DNA of 64,000 nucleotides from assembly GCA_036005185.1 (NCBI GenBank), contig DASYQS010000046.1:57153-121152 (forward strand). Reading direction: 5' to 3'. Positions within the stretch are counted from its first letter, which is position 1; each line of letters begins with the position of its first letter. Of this stretch, positions 24,141 to 34,395 are shown piece by piece. Source of the DNA: VBAU01 sp036005185 (GTDB lineage Bacteria > Bacteroidota > Bacteroidia > Chitinophagales > Chitinophagaceae). Under the pieces are notes generated by a model, which made no database searches, was not told where the DNA came from, and saw only the letters and a program-made list of their open reading frames with translations. A program made the translations under genes and the position numbers.

Positions 24141-25580
24141 ATGTTAAAAGGAAATCAAATCCGTATTGCCGTTGTAGATGATGATGAAGACGATTATTTT
24201 ATCATTAAAGATTATATACAACAAATCGAAGACGGCAATTTTGTTATTGATTGGCTTAGCACTTATCAAACTGCTATTGATAAGATCAAAGCCGAATCCT
24301 ACCACATTTATTTTGTAGATTACAGGTTAGGAAATGAAACGGGTCTGGAGCTTTTACAAGAGGCTAACAATATGCAATGTGATCAACCCATTGTTTTATT
24401 AACCGGAAAGGGAAATAAAGCCATTGACATTAAGGCCATGCAAATGGGTGCAACGGATTATCTTGCAAAATCAGATTTAAATACTGAAAAGCTTGAACGC
24501 TGCATACGTTATTCCCTTGACAGGGCTGCATCTTTAAGAGAATTAAAAGAAAGAGAGAATAAATACCGCAATCTTTTTAAAAGCTCAAAAGACGCCGTAT
24601 TTATTTCGGATAAAAATCTATTTTTTACTGAATGCAATCAAGCCACTTCCCTACTTTTTGGACTGAGCAATGGGGAGCTTTTGCACCATAGCTTATTTGA
24701 ATTTGTCAAGGAAGAATTTCAAAAAGAAAGACTTGCTCATTTGCTAAAAAGCGAAGAGAATTTTAGAGAGATAGAAATTCAGATCCGGAATCAAAGAGAT
24801 GAAATAAAACTTTGCTTAGTTTCTATTTCCTTTCAAAAAAATGCACACCCTCATCATTTGATTCATGGACTTATTCATGACATTACGAATATTAAAAAAG
24901 CCGAGCTGGCCAACTTACAAGCACAGAAACTAGCCGCCAATGAGCGACTAATCCGGATATTGGCTCATGAAATAAGAAACCCCTTAAACAATATCACACT
25001 TGCTGTTGAACAACTAAACGTAACGAATGATGACAAGAATAAGCAACAATACCTAATAGATATTGTTCAAAGAAACTCGACGAGAATAAATAAGATCATT
25101 ACAGAGCTACTTGATCTTACCAAGCCATTGGAACTAAAATTTGAAAGACACACGTTGCAGGAAATATTGGATGAAAGCCTTTCTCTTGCCACGGACAGGA
25201 TCAATTTGCAGCATATTAAAGTGCAAAAAAACTATCCATCATCTCCATTGGAGATTGACGCTGATAAGTCAAAGTTGATCATTGCCTTCACCAACTTGGT
25301 GATCAATGCCATTGAGGCGATGGAAACAGACAAAGGCGAACTCGCGGTTTCAATTTCGGCTTTACCCAATGCTTATAGTGTTTCCATTCGCGATAATGGA
25401 AAAGGGATCCCTGAAGAATATATGCCAAAGCTTTTTGAACCTTTTTTTACATCCAAAAAAAATGGTACAGGTCTTGGCCTTGCCGCTTGTTTTTCTATTA
25501 TTGAGTCACATAAGGGTACCATTCATGTTGAAAGCAAGGTTGATCAAGGAAGTAATTTTATCATCAACTTCAGTAAATAG
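24141..25580 (+). CDS. Receiver-PAS-histidine kinase
   Basis: 479 residues, cytoplasmic. Receiver at 1-~125 (VVDDDEDDYF, phospho-Asp in YFVDYRLGNETG, Lys in DYLAKSD), PAS domain at ~140-258 (NLFKSSKDAVFISDKNLFFTE), HisKA with His in ILAHEIRNPLNN (~273) and HATPase_c (NLVINAIEAM, DNGKGIPEEYMPKLFEPF, GTGLGLAACF). The NtrB-like HEIRNPLNN box and the receiver-first layout suggest it is tuned by another kinase and a PAS ligand. It begins 5 bp after the preceding kinase gene. Minus-strand sugar-transport genes follow convergently. Confidence 0.9.
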   Translation: MLKGNQIRIAVVDDDEDDYFIIKDYIQQIEDGNFVIDWLSTYQTAIDKIKAESYHIYFVDYRLGNETGLELLQEANNMQCDQPIVLLTGKGNKAIDIKAMQMGATDYLAKSDLNTEKLERCIRYSLDRAASLRELKERENKYRNLFKSSKDAVFISDKNLFFTECNQATSLLFGLSNGELLHHSLFEFVKEEFQKERLAHLLKSEENFREIEIQIRNQRDEIKLCLVSISFQKNAHPHHLIHGLIHDITNIKKAELANLQAQKLAANERLIRILAHEIRNPLNNITLAVEQLNVTNDDKNKQQYLIDIVQRNSTRINKIITELLDLTKPLELKFERHTLQEILDESLSLATDRINLQHIKVQKNYPSSPLEIDADKSKLIIAFTNLVINAIEAMETDKGELAVSISALPNAYSVSIRDNGKGIPEEYMPKLFEPFFTSKKNGTGLGLAACFSIIESHKGTIHVESKVDQGSNFIINFSK

Positions 25581-25636
25581 TCATTGCTCCTAGGTTGTCG
25601 TTGCTATTCTTAACTCGCAATAATTCACAAATTTTT

Positions 25637-27337
25637 CTACCAAAACTTGATGTACAACGCTACTAGCACCATGAGGAGAGCTACGATCAATGCTATGGTT
25701 TGTGGTTTTACTTTAAACATGCCTTTTTCAAATATAAATGCATTTGGATTTATTTTTGGACCGGCAAGACTAATAAGGATCATGACAGCAACTGTAATGG
25801 CAAATGACCATCCCATATTTACCATAAATGGGATTTCATAAATACCTTTCTCATTTTTGAAAGCGGTGTATAACCAAGTTTCATCACCAAAAATGGGCAC
25901 TGCAAAACTGTTGAAGAAAATAGACAAAACTAACCCAAGTACTACCCCTACAATGGCTGCAGTTCCGGTTGTGCGTTTCCAAAACATGCCTAGAATGAAC
26001 ATGGCAAATACTCCGGGACTGATAAAGCCGGTATATTTTTGAATATAAGTGAAACCACCAGCGCTTCCAATTCCCATTAGATCCTTCCATGTTAAACATA
26101 TTGCGATGACCATCGCAATCAAAACTACTACCCTCCCAATCCAAACCATCCGTTTTTCGGTCGCCTCCTTATTCATGTATTTTTTATAGATATCTAAAGT
26201 GTATATAGTTGAAATGCTATTGGCTTTACCTGCTAGCGACGCAACAATGGCCGCTGTCAAAGCAGCAAGCGACAAACCTTTTAACCCCGCAGGAAGAAAA
26301 CCAAGAATAGAGGAATAAGCATCATCCATTTTTTCTAACTGAGGTAAATGGCCATTTTTATAGAGTACAAAAGCAGCAATTCCCGGCAACATAACAACAA
26401 CTGGCATGAGCAGTTTTAAAAACCCGGCGAACAAAAGACCCGTGCGAGCAGTTGAAAGATTTGCACCTAAAGCTCTTTGTGTGATGTATTGGTTACAACC
26501 CCAGTAATTCAAATTAGCAATCCACTGACCAGCGGCATACATGGCAAGACCAGGCAGTATCAGATATTTATTTACATATTCTTGAGGTGCATCTGCATCA
26601 GGTTTTTTTAATATCATGTGGAAATGATCGGGAGCATTCGTCATTAAAGCATTAAACCCGGCCATAGCATCTTTTCCGAATCCAAATTTTTCACTTACTA
26701 CAGTCAATGCAAGGTAAGTGGTGGCAAGGCCTCCTATTAACAATACAGCCACTTGTATAACGTCAGTGTAACCGATCACCTTCATTCCTCCCAGTGTAAT
26801 AACAATGGCAAAAATTGCAAGAAATATCATAACAAGATGGAGGTGATTTAAGTATTCCGGATTGCTTGGTGATGATATTAATCCGGTAATAGCAGCGCCG
26901 CCAAGAAATAATATTGAAGTTAAGTTCACGATCACATAAAGAAATAACCAGAAAACAGCCATTATCAATGCCACTGTTTCGTTATATCGCATTTTTAGAA
27001 ACTGGGGCATGGTGTAAATTTTATTCCTTAAATACACTGGCATGAACCAGATCGCAATGATGATCAGTGCAACTGCAGCAATCCACTCATAGGCCGATAC
27101 GGCAATACCAACAAAAAAACCATTCCCGCTCATGCCGATAAATTGTTCGGCAGAAATATTTGAGGCAATCAAAGAAGCTCCGATAGCCCACCAAGTGAGC
27201 GAACCTTCGGCGAGAAAAAAAGCCTTTGCATCATGCTCCCTTTTTTTTCTTTTGATATAGATCCAGTAACCGTAGGATGCAACGAGAATAAAATAGAGAA
27301 TAAAAACGATGTAGTCTTTCGTTACAAGATTATGCAT
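25637..27337 (-). CDS. SGLT-type sodium/sugar symporter (SSS family)
   Basis: 566 residues with about 14 hydrophobic helices. The N-terminal FFLAEGSLTWWAIGASLIASNISAEQ signature (cited in part) and the following FIGMSGNGFFVG are those of the vSGLT branch of sodium:solute symporters, which carry galactose, glucose, xylose or arabinose with Na+ across the inner membrane. Co-directional with and 106 bp downstream of the lacI-type regulator and next to a pectin/arabinan locus, so L-arabinose or galactose is the likeliest substrate (inference). No xylose/arabinose ABC or MFS carrier was seen elsewhere in the window, which supports this as the importer. Confidence 0.88.
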   Translation of the reverse strand: MHNLVTKDYIVFILYFILVASYGYWIYIKRKKREHDAKAFFLAEGSLTWWAIGASLIASNISAEQFIGMSGNGFFVGIAVSAYEWIAAVALIIIAIWFMPVYLRNKIYTMPQFLKMRYNETVALIMAVFWLFLYVIVNLTSILFLGGAAITGLISSPSNPEYLNHLHLVMIFLAIFAIVITLGGMKVIGYTDVIQVAVLLIGGLATTYLALTVVSEKFGFGKDAMAGFNALMTNAPDHFHMILKKPDADAPQEYVNKYLILPGLAMYAAGQWIANLNYWGCNQYITQRALGANLSTARTGLLFAGFLKLLMPVVVMLPGIAAFVLYKNGHLPQLEKMDDAYSSILGFLPAGLKGLSLAALTAAIVASLAGKANSISTIYTLDIYKKYMNKEATEKRMVWIGRVVVLIAMVIAICLTWKDLMGIGSAGGFTYIQKYTGFISPGVFAMFILGMFWKRTTGTAAIVGVVLGLVLSIFFNSFAVPIFGDETWLYTAFKNEKGIYEIPFMVNMGWSFAITVAVMILISLAGPKINPNAFIFEKGMFKVKPQTIALIVALLMVLVALYIKFW

Positions 27338-27443
27338 GGCGAGCGAGTGGTTTTGGTTAGAAAATAATTATTCGTTAAATGTAAATCTTTACCAGAAATA
27401 AAAAACAATAAAGCAGATAAGATAAACGAAATGATAATTGAGG

Positions 27444-28502
27444 TTAATGAATAGCTTCTTTCGTTTTGGGCTTTTTCTTTTTTGTGGAATCCCGAATCAG
27501 CAACTCTGTGGTGAGCACTCTGGTTTCAAATTCTGTGACAGGTCTTTTGCTTTCGATAAGTTGAAGAAGAAGTTGGGTAGCTACCTCGCCCATTTCAAAG
27601 GCAGGTTGCTTAATAATGGTAAGTGGCGGATTAAGTAATTCAGTAAGGTCAGTATTGGAGAATCCTGTAAGGGCTATTTCATTTGGCACATCAATAGCTC
27701 TTGATTTTAAAATGCGCAAACAGCCTGTTGTTAATTTATCTGCGGAGGCAAAAATAGCATCGGGTCTTTGTTTCATTTTTAAAAGGCTGCTCATAGCTTC
27801 TTCTACCTCTGAAAAGATCATTCCTCCGTGGTGGCAATATTTGATCAATGATTCATTAGCTGCAATATGATTATCCTTTAAAGCAGCTTTATAACCAGCT
27901 AATCTTTCTTTGGTTATAGACAGCACTTCTGCATTTGCCAAAATGGCTATGCGCTTATAGCCATTTTTGATGAGATGGGTGGTAGCATCATAAGCGCCTT
28001 TATAATTGTCAGCAATTACTTTGTGTGTATTAATCTCGGCCACTATTCGGTCAAAAAAAACAATAGGTAAACCTTTTTCATGAAGCTGTTTGAAATTGCT
28101 GAAATCATTTGTTTCGGTAGAAACAGAAATGATAAGCCCATCAACAGAGCGGGAAGTAAGATATTGCAGATTCATTAACTCACGATCAAACGACTCACGG
28201 CTTTGAGCAATGATGACGTTATAACCATTGTTATAGGCAATGGATTCAATGCCATTAATAACTTGAGAAAAAAAGCTATTGGCAATTTCGCAAACAATAA
28301 CTCCTATGGAGCGGCTTCTTCTTTCCTTTAGGCTTAAAGCAATTGGGTTGGGAGAGTAATTGATCTTTTCCGCATATTCAAGTACCAGCTTTTTTGTTTC
28401 GGGGCTTATTTCATAACTGTCTCTCAATGCTCTTGATACAGTAGAAGTGGATAAGCCAAGGGCTTTTGCAATATCTTTTATGGTTACTGCTTCAAATTTC
28501 AT
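27444..28502 (-). CDS. LacI-family transcriptional regulator
   Basis: 352 residues: N-terminal LacI HTH (VTIKDIAKALGLSTSTVSRALRD, hinge helix NPIALSLKERRS) followed by a periplasmic-binding-protein-like sugar domain (IGVIVCEIANSFFSQVINGIE, DGLIISV, PDAIFASADKLTTG). The C-terminal tail is Lys-rich. It should bind operators as a dimer and release or bind them on sugar binding. It is divergent from the SusC-led operon, with a 611-bp region between, and upstream of the SGLT gene, so both are likely targets. Confidence 0.9.
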   Translation of the reverse strand: MKFEAVTIKDIAKALGLSTSTVSRALRDSYEISPETKKLVLEYAEKINYSPNPIALSLKERRSRSIGVIVCEIANSFFSQVINGIESIAYNNGYNVIIAQSRESFDRELMNLQYLTSRSVDGLIISVSTETNDFSNFKQLHEKGLPIVFFDRIVAEINTHKVIADNYKGAYDATTHLIKNGYKRIAILANAEVLSITKERLAGYKAALKDNHIAANESLIKYCHHGGMIFSEVEEAMSSLLKMKQRPDAIFASADKLTTGCLRILKSRAIDVPNEIALTGFSNTDLTELLNPPLTIIKQPAFEMGEVATQLLLQLIESKRPVTEFETRVLTTELLIRDSTKKKKPKTKEAIH

Positions 28503-29113
28503 AATAGCATTCGTTCAGGAAGAGGGGCTTAAAAAAATGATTCGTAAAATTAATGTTTTTCCCTGCTGTTAGTGTCTAATAAAAGCAGCGTTTCGCTATT
28601 TTAATTTCTCTTTTAATTAGTTTAATTGAAAAGACTAAAAATCATTTTGATGATCATACTATTGGCAGGTAGTAAAAATTGAAAAATACTTTTCAAAAAT
28701 GAAGATGTTTTCGGGAACGATTGCGTAAAAAAATACATTCAAAATCTTCTGTAGAACAGAAGTTCTGTGTAGACTTGTTAAACGATTTACCGGGTTAGTC
28801 TGTTAATTACGAACGGATAGCTATAAAGGAAAATTGCTTGTCGAAAAAATGAAAAGATTGCTTTGCGATCGTTGCTTAAGGTATATTGCTCTAAAAGGTT
28901 TAGGAAAGGAAAAACACTCTGTCTTTTCTTCAAACGGCATTTCAATTTTCTTCTCTTTATTCATTTCGCTTTATCATTCCAAACAACCAACTGATTATTC
29001 ACGATTTTTTGTAACAAGCACCGGACAGATAAAAATTACATGATCCTTATGATCTCGTCAACATTATTTATTTACAAGTCGATCCCTAACAAACCTATTT
29101 CAAACTATTTCTT
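28503..29113. promoter_or_regulatory. Divergent control region between lacI-type gene and susC
   Basis: 611 bp without a credible gene (the 69-codon frame at 28834 lacks protein-like composition). Candidate operators are GGGAACGATTGCGTAA (28713-28728) and, in opposite sense, TTTGCGATCGTTGC (28862-28875), which share AACGAT-GC. A 13-bp palindrome ACAGAAGTTCTGT (28756-28768) lies between them. LacI-type proteins bind such dyads, often two per promoter, but the pairing of these sites with the neighbouring regulator is an inference. Confidence 0.35.
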
Positions 29114-32100
29114 ATGACAAAAATTGCAAAATGTTTAGCGATAAGTTTCTTGGCTATTTTTTTCATTTGCCCATTAAATAAAGTTTATGCTCAGGGGCGG
29201 CAAATCACAGGCAAGGTTACATCTTCGGAAAACAAGCAGCCCCTGGCTGGTGTTACAGTGACAGCGAAAGGAACAAAAAATGCTGTTATTACAGACATTC
29301 AAGGTAATTATAAAATAACAGTTGATAACAATGCTAAAGCACTTGTGTTTTCCTCAACCGGATTTATACCTTACGAGGCTTCGATTGTCGATCAAAATGC
29401 TGTGAATGTGGAGATGACAGTAGAAGTAAAAACACAGGAAGAAGTGGTTGTTATCGGGTATCAGGCAATACCAAAAAGAAACCTGTCATCGTCTGTATCT
29501 TCTATTGGTGCAAAAGATTTAAAAGATAATACTATTACCTCGGCTGCCGAAGCCTTGAATGGTCGATTAGCTGGCGTAACAGCCACCACTTCGGAAGGAT
29601 CACCTGATGCTGTAGTGCGAGTTCGGGTGCGCGGCGGTATTTCCATTACGCAAAACAATGATCCTTTGTATATCGTGGACGGAGTTCAAGTAGAAAATGC
29701 TTTGAATGTAATCGCGCCGGGAGACATTCAATCTATTGATGTTTTAAAGGATGCTGCAGCTACCGCTATTTATGGAGCACGAGGTGCCAATGGCGTTTTT
29801 GTGATCACTACTAAATCAGGCAAGCCTGGACGTACAATAATCTATTACGATGGTTTTGTTGGAATAAGGGAATTAGCTAAAAAACTAAAAGTAATGAGCC
29901 CCTATGATTATATTATTTACCAGTGGGAAAGAACGAGACCAAATAGTACTGATTCTACAAATTTTGCTTCAAGTTTTGGTTCAACATGGGATACATTGAA
30001 TGTTTATAAAAATGTTCCAGGTATCGACTGGCAGGAGAAGGTAATGGGCAATACTGGTATTACTACAAGGCACAATGTTTCTGTTTCAGGTGGTAACAAA
30101 AAAGCTACTTTCAATTTGGGTTACACATTTAACAATGAAAAGCCAATTGTGGTCAATTCAAATTATAATCGCCATATTTTAAATGCAAAAGGCGATTATA
30201 AGATTACCGATAAGATAAAATTTGGAGCAGGTGCCCGCTATACTTATCAGGACGTGGTAGGTGCCGGCATTTCAAGTGAGTCGAGCACTTCCTATGCACG
30301 GTTACGCAATGCGGTTAAATACAGACCATTTCTTGCCGACACATTGGCCTTGGATGATCCCGACCCATTAGTTGTGAATCCTGGAAATGGCGTAGCCCTT
30401 GTTAATCCGGTTGCGCTTTCCGATGCAGAATATCGGAGAAAAATAACCACAGCTTATAATCTGAACGCTAATATTTCTTACAACATTACCAAACACCTAA
30501 ACTTCCGTTCAACTTTTGGTTACGACAAGAATGATTTTATTGATAAACAATTTTTTGATTCCATTACTTCGTTCTCTGTTAATCAGGGAGGTGGAAAGCC
30601 AATAATACATGTGGATACGGTTTATAGAAAAGTCATTAACAATTCGAACGTTTTTACTTATTCGGTGAAAGGCTTTAAGCAGAAACATGATTTTGATATT
30701 CTCTTAGGTGAAGAAACATACGAGTCAACTAGTGATTCACGCAGTGGACAGTTTGGAAGCTTTCCAAAATTTACTTCATACAAAGATGCGTTTGGTAATA
30801 CTGATCTTGGTACTGTTTGGACGGGTTATCCCGTATACGTTAAAGCAAAATATACTAACCTTTCCTTTTTTGGGCGCCTTAACTATGGGTTTCTTGATAA
30901 GTATTTAGTCTCACTAAACATAAGATATGACGGGGCATCGAAATTCGCTCAACCTAAGCGCTGGGGAACTTTCCCGGGCGGTTCAATTGCTTGGCGAGTG
31001 AAGAGAGAAAAATTCATGGAGAATGTCAACTTTATCAGTGATCTTAAATTAAGATTCGGTTATGGTAAAATTGGAAATAACCGTATCGACGATTACTTAT
31101 ATTTAACAACGTTTAATTACGGAACTTCTTTTTATGCGCTAAACAATCAAATAGTAAATGCTTATACAGAAAACAGCTTAGCTAATCCCGATCTTCAATG
31201 GGAAAGCTTGGTGAACAGGAATTATGGCGTGGATATTTCTTTATTCAAGGGTCGGGTGGATATGAGTGTTGATGTGTATAACAATACTTCCGATAAATTA
31301 TTATTGAGAGCAAAAATTGCCCCGACTTATGGCTTTACGGATCAATTGCAAAACGTTGGCGCAACCAGCAATAAAGGTTTTGAAGTACAATTGAATGGCA
31401 TCATTATGAGAAAGTCTAATGGTTTAAATTGGAGTGCCAATTTCAACATTTCGCATAACAAGAACACAGTTGAGGGTTTAGCAAAAGGACAAACTGAGTT
31501 TGCGGGCGGACCTGCCTGGGGCATCTCAGGTCAGCCTAATGATTATTTAGTGAGAATTGGAAGCCCGGTTGGCTCAATGTATGGTTGGGTAACGGATGGT
31601 TTTTATAAACCAGAAGATTTTGATTATAATCCTGCCACAACCCAATACACATTAAAATCAGGTGTTGCTGAGATGAAAGTTTCTGGTTCGAATGTTGTTC
31701 CGGGTGCTCTTCGGTTTAAAGACATTAGTGGCCCGCTGGGGAAACCTGATGGCGTGATCGATGATTTCGATAAAACGATCATTGGCAATCCAACGCCGAA
31801 ATTCAGCGGTGGCTTGAATCAACAGTTCAACTACAAGAACTGGGATGCCAGCGTGTTTGTTAACTTTTCTTATGGCAATGATATTTATAATGCCAACAAA
31901 ATCGAGTTTACAAGTGCGTATAATGTTACATCCAATCTTTTAGATGAGATGAGTGGACGTTGGAGAACCGTGGATGCTAATGGCAACGTTATCGAAAAAT
32001 TTCAGCTTGTTAATGGTAAGCTGTATGCTTTTGGTGCGGCGCCCGATCTATTAGCAAATGCGAATGCCAATGCAAAAATATGGATGCCTTCAGGCCTTAC

Positions 32101-32398
32101 TAATTTTGGCTCCGGAACTGGTAACTTTAGTTACTACCTGCATTCATGGGCAATTGAAGATGGATCTTTTCTGCGTTTGAATAATGTAACAATTGGTTAC
32201 ACCATGAGGCCCAAAACTAAGATCGGTATCACTAAGCTTCGCTTTTATTTAACAGGAAGCAATCTTGCTATAATTACTAGCTATTCCGGTTATGATCCTG
32301 AAGTAAGTGTAAGAAATAACGGCTTAACCCCAGGACTTGATTACTCGGCATATCCTAAAAGTCACACCTATATTTTTGGCGTACAAGCAACTTTTTAA
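29114..32398 (+). CDS. SusC-like TonB-dependent outer-membrane transporter
   Basis: 1094 residues: signal peptide ending VYAQ, carboxypeptidase-like N-terminal domain (~30-112, GRQITGKVTSSENKQPLAGV, GNYKI), TonB-box-like EEVVVIGYQ, plug domain (LNGRLAGV, RVRGGISI, DPLYIVDGVQ, DVLKDAAATAIYGARGANGV) and a 22-strand barrel ending SHTYIFGVQATF. It imports oligosaccharides with TonB energy. Its stop overlaps the first possible ATG of susD. Downstream pectin-active enzymes make pectic or arabinan oligosaccharides the probable cargo. Confidence 0.95.
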   Translation: MTKIAKCLAISFLAIFFICPLNKVYAQGRQITGKVTSSENKQPLAGVTVTAKGTKNAVITDIQGNYKITVDNNAKALVFSSTGFIPYEASIVDQNAVNVEMTVEVKTQEEVVVIGYQAIPKRNLSSSVSSIGAKDLKDNTITSAAEALNGRLAGVTATTSEGSPDAVVRVRVRGGISITQNNDPLYIVDGVQVENALNVIAPGDIQSIDVLKDAAATAIYGARGANGVFVITTKSGKPGRTIIYYDGFVGIRELAKKLKVMSPYDYIIYQWERTRPNSTDSTNFASSFGSTWDTLNVYKNVPGIDWQEKVMGNTGITTRHNVSVSGGNKKATFNLGYTFNNEKPIVVNSNYNRHILNAKGDYKITDKIKFGAGARYTYQDVVGAGISSESSTSYARLRNAVKYRPFLADTLALDDPDPLVVNPGNGVALVNPVALSDAEYRRKITTAYNLNANISYNITKHLNFRSTFGYDKNDFIDKQFFDSITSFSVNQGGGKPIIHVDTVYRKVINNSNVFTYSVKGFKQKHDFDILLGEETYESTSDSRSGQFGSFPKFTSYKDAFGNTDLGTVWTGYPVYVKAKYTNLSFFGRLNYGFLDKYLVSLNIRYDGASKFAQPKRWGTFPGGSIAWRVKREKFMENVNFISDLKLRFGYGKIGNNRIDDYLYLTTFNYGTSFYALNNQIVNAYTENSLANPDLQWESLVNRNYGVDISLFKGRVDMSVDVYNNTSDKLLLRAKIAPTYGFTDQLQNVGATSNKGFEVQLNGIIMRKSNGLNWSANFNISHNKNTVEGLAKGQTEFAGGPAWGISGQPNDYLVRIGSPVGSMYGWVTDGFYKPEDFDYNPATTQYTLKSGVAEMKVSGSNVVPGALRFKDISGPLGKPDGVIDDFDKTIIGNPTPKFSGGLNQQFNYKNWDASVFVNFSYGNDIYNANKIEFTSAYNVTSNLLDEMSGRWRTVDANGNVIEKFQLVNGKLYAFGAAPDLLANANANAKIWMPSGLTNFGSGTGNFSYYLHSWAIEDGSFLRLNNVTIGYTMRPKTKIGITKLRFYLTGSNLAIITSYSGYDPEVSVRNNGLTPGLDYSAYPKSHTYIFGVQATF

Positions 32399-32418
32399 TG
32401 ACACAAACAACTCGTTAT

Positions 32419-34338
32419 ATGAACAAAAAATATTTAAATAGCCTTGCGATTTTTTTAGCGACAAGCTTGATATTCGGATTGGGTAGTTGCAAAAAATATC
32501 TCGATCAGCAACCTATCACATCAGTAGGTCCTGAACTTGTTTTTAGCAGTGTGGAAACTGCAAAAGCAGCACTGGTAGGTGTTTACCAGCAATTAACAGG
32601 CGATGCAGGTTATGGGCTTAGGATAAGCTTATACTTTGCTATTGGCAATGATGAAATGCAGGGGCCTACAGGTGCTGCGGACGGCAGTAGGAGGGACTTT
32701 CCGCTTTATGCCACAGTGCCAGGCAATAGTCAAATGTTTGCTCCTTATAGCCAGCTCTTCAAAGGAATTCAGTATGCCAATCTTTGCATTGCCAATATTC
32801 CTAACATGGACTTGTATAAAAATGGCTCAGATCAAGAGAAAAAACAATTGGATCGTATGCTGGGTGAGGCTTTGACCTTAAGAGCACAGTTTTATTTTGA
32901 AGCTATCCGTAATTGGGGTGATTTACCTGCACACTTTGAACCGGCTGAAGTGCTGGCAATAACAGACCCTTTTCCATCAAGAACAGACAGAGATGAGTTA
33001 TATGAACAGTTGCTGGATGATTTAAAAATAGCAGAAGGGTTGGTGCCCTGGCGTAATGAAATTGCTTCTACCGGTGATGTGCCGGATGAAAGAATTACCA
33101 AAGGAACAGTAAAAGGCTTGCGTGCAAGAATTGCTTTGTTTAGAGGAGGCTATTCGTTAAGACAAGACGGTACCATTAAAAGAGGGTCTAGCTACCAAAC
33201 TTATTATCAAATTGCCAGAGATGAAACGAACGACATTATCACTTCAACACAACATAGTTTAAATTCAAGTTATAAAGACCTTTGGAAAAACCAGGTAGGT
33301 GGCCATGTGGTAAATGATCCTAATGGCGAATTAATGTTTCAGGTAACTGCTATCGGCCGCACCTCTGCAGCCGATACGAAGATGGGTTATTATAATGGAC
33401 CTACCGTGGTTGATCTTGCCACACAGACTGCTGCTACCGGTAACAGCGGTGTGCTGGTACTGCCTACATATTTCTATCTTTTCGATTCAACAGATACTCG
33501 CAGAGATGTTACCTGTGCAGCTTATAGTGATACCTTGGCACCGGATGGAATAACCTTTTATAAACGAGGCGTGCCAATTACTGGCATATTTGACGGTAAA
33601 TATCGCAGGGACTGGATAAATCCACCGTTGCCCAAAGGAACTTATTTGAACAACTATTCTACTACAAAATGGCAAATTCTTCGTTACTCAGATGTGCTGC
33701 TAATGTTCGCTGAAGCAGAGAATGAACTAAATGGTCCAACAGCAACTGCATACAACGCCATTAATATAGTAAGGAGAAGAGGGTTCAATAAACCCATCAA
33801 TGCAGCGGATGCTACTGTTGACTTAAGCGGTTTGAGTAAAGATGACTTCTTTAAAGCTATTGTAAGAGAAAGAGCATTAGAATTAGGTGGGGAAGGAGTA
33901 AGAAAATATGATTTGATCCGCTGGAATCTATTAGCTACAGCTATTAACGAATCAAAGGCAAATCTAACAAAGATGGGTGCTGGCACGGCTATGACCGTTC
34001 CTTCATATATGGCACCGCCTCCTTCATATGTCTTAATTCCTGCCAATTTACCAAATGCATTATATTTCAGAGGCAGAACAGCATCTGATGATTTGAATAT
34101 TGGGGGGCTAATAGTAAACTCACTTTATAAAGCAGCGTCATCCAGTACACCATCCGGAACAGTAAAAATGGCTTGGGTAACCAATGCTATTAGCACTGGT
34201 ACTGGAACTGCTGTTACACTGAATCACTTTGCAAACAATTTCCAAACCGGTAAATCAGAGTTATTGCCCATTCCGCAAGATGCAATTACAGCGTACGGTA
34301 GTTTCGCTGGAAACATGCCGCAAAACCCAGGTTATTAA
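32419..34338 (+). CDS. SusD/RagB-like surface glycan-binding lipoprotein
   Basis: 639 residues. The leader MNKKYLNSLAIFLATSL with lipobox GLGSC makes it a lipoprotein. ATG 32419 is preferred over the ATG at 32398 that overlaps the susC stop, since the latter adds seven residues before the signal peptide. It shows the SusD/RagB pattern: YLDQQPITS, TLRAQFYFEAIRNWGDLP, a C-terminal RRRGFNKP and FFKAIVRERALELGGEGVRKYDLIRW. It caps the SusC barrel and binds the glycan. A terminator follows, so downstream enzyme genes may be expressed at a lower level. Confidence 0.94.
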   Translation: MNKKYLNSLAIFLATSLIFGLGSCKKYLDQQPITSVGPELVFSSVETAKAALVGVYQQLTGDAGYGLRISLYFAIGNDEMQGPTGAADGSRRDFPLYATVPGNSQMFAPYSQLFKGIQYANLCIANIPNMDLYKNGSDQEKKQLDRMLGEALTLRAQFYFEAIRNWGDLPAHFEPAEVLAITDPFPSRTDRDELYEQLLDDLKIAEGLVPWRNEIASTGDVPDERITKGTVKGLRARIALFRGGYSLRQDGTIKRGSSYQTYYQIARDETNDIITSTQHSLNSSYKDLWKNQVGGHVVNDPNGELMFQVTAIGRTSAADTKMGYYNGPTVVDLATQTAATGNSGVLVLPTYFYLFDSTDTRRDVTCAAYSDTLAPDGITFYKRGVPITGIFDGKYRRDWINPPLPKGTYLNNYSTTKWQILRYSDVLLMFAEAENELNGPTATAYNAINIVRRRGFNKPINAADATVDLSGLSKDDFFKAIVRERALELGGEGVRKYDLIRWNLLATAINESKANLTKMGAGTAMTVPSYMAPPPSYVLIPANLPNALYFRGRTASDDLNIGGLIVNSLYKAASSSTPSGTVKMAWVTNAISTGTGTAVTLNHFANNFQTGKSELLPIPQDAITAYGSFAGNMPQNPGY

Positions 34339-34357
34339 TAAAACTGATAACAATACC

Positions 34358-34389
34358 AAAAGGCTGCTGCAATGCAGCCTTTTATTTTT
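34358..34389 (+). terminator. Terminator between susD and the pectinase genes
   Basis: Perfect 10-bp stem AAAAGGCTGC/GCAGCCTTTT (34358-34367, 34374-34383) with a TGCAAT loop and ATTTTT behind. An in-frame ATG at 34372 lies in the loop/right arm, which argues against its use as the pectate lyase start. Partial read-through is expected, as usual between susD and enzyme genes. Confidence 0.85.
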
Positions 34390-34395
34390 AAAACT

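Noticed and set aside
28834..29043. 69-codon frame in front of the first susC
   Set aside because: No motif, no leader and a position inside a likely control region; AT-rich DNA gives such frames often.
34372..34395. Upstream ATG of the pectate lyase gene at 34372
   Set aside because: It lies in the loop and right arm of the susD terminator, and the extra eight residues spoil the signal peptide; ATG 34396 is used.
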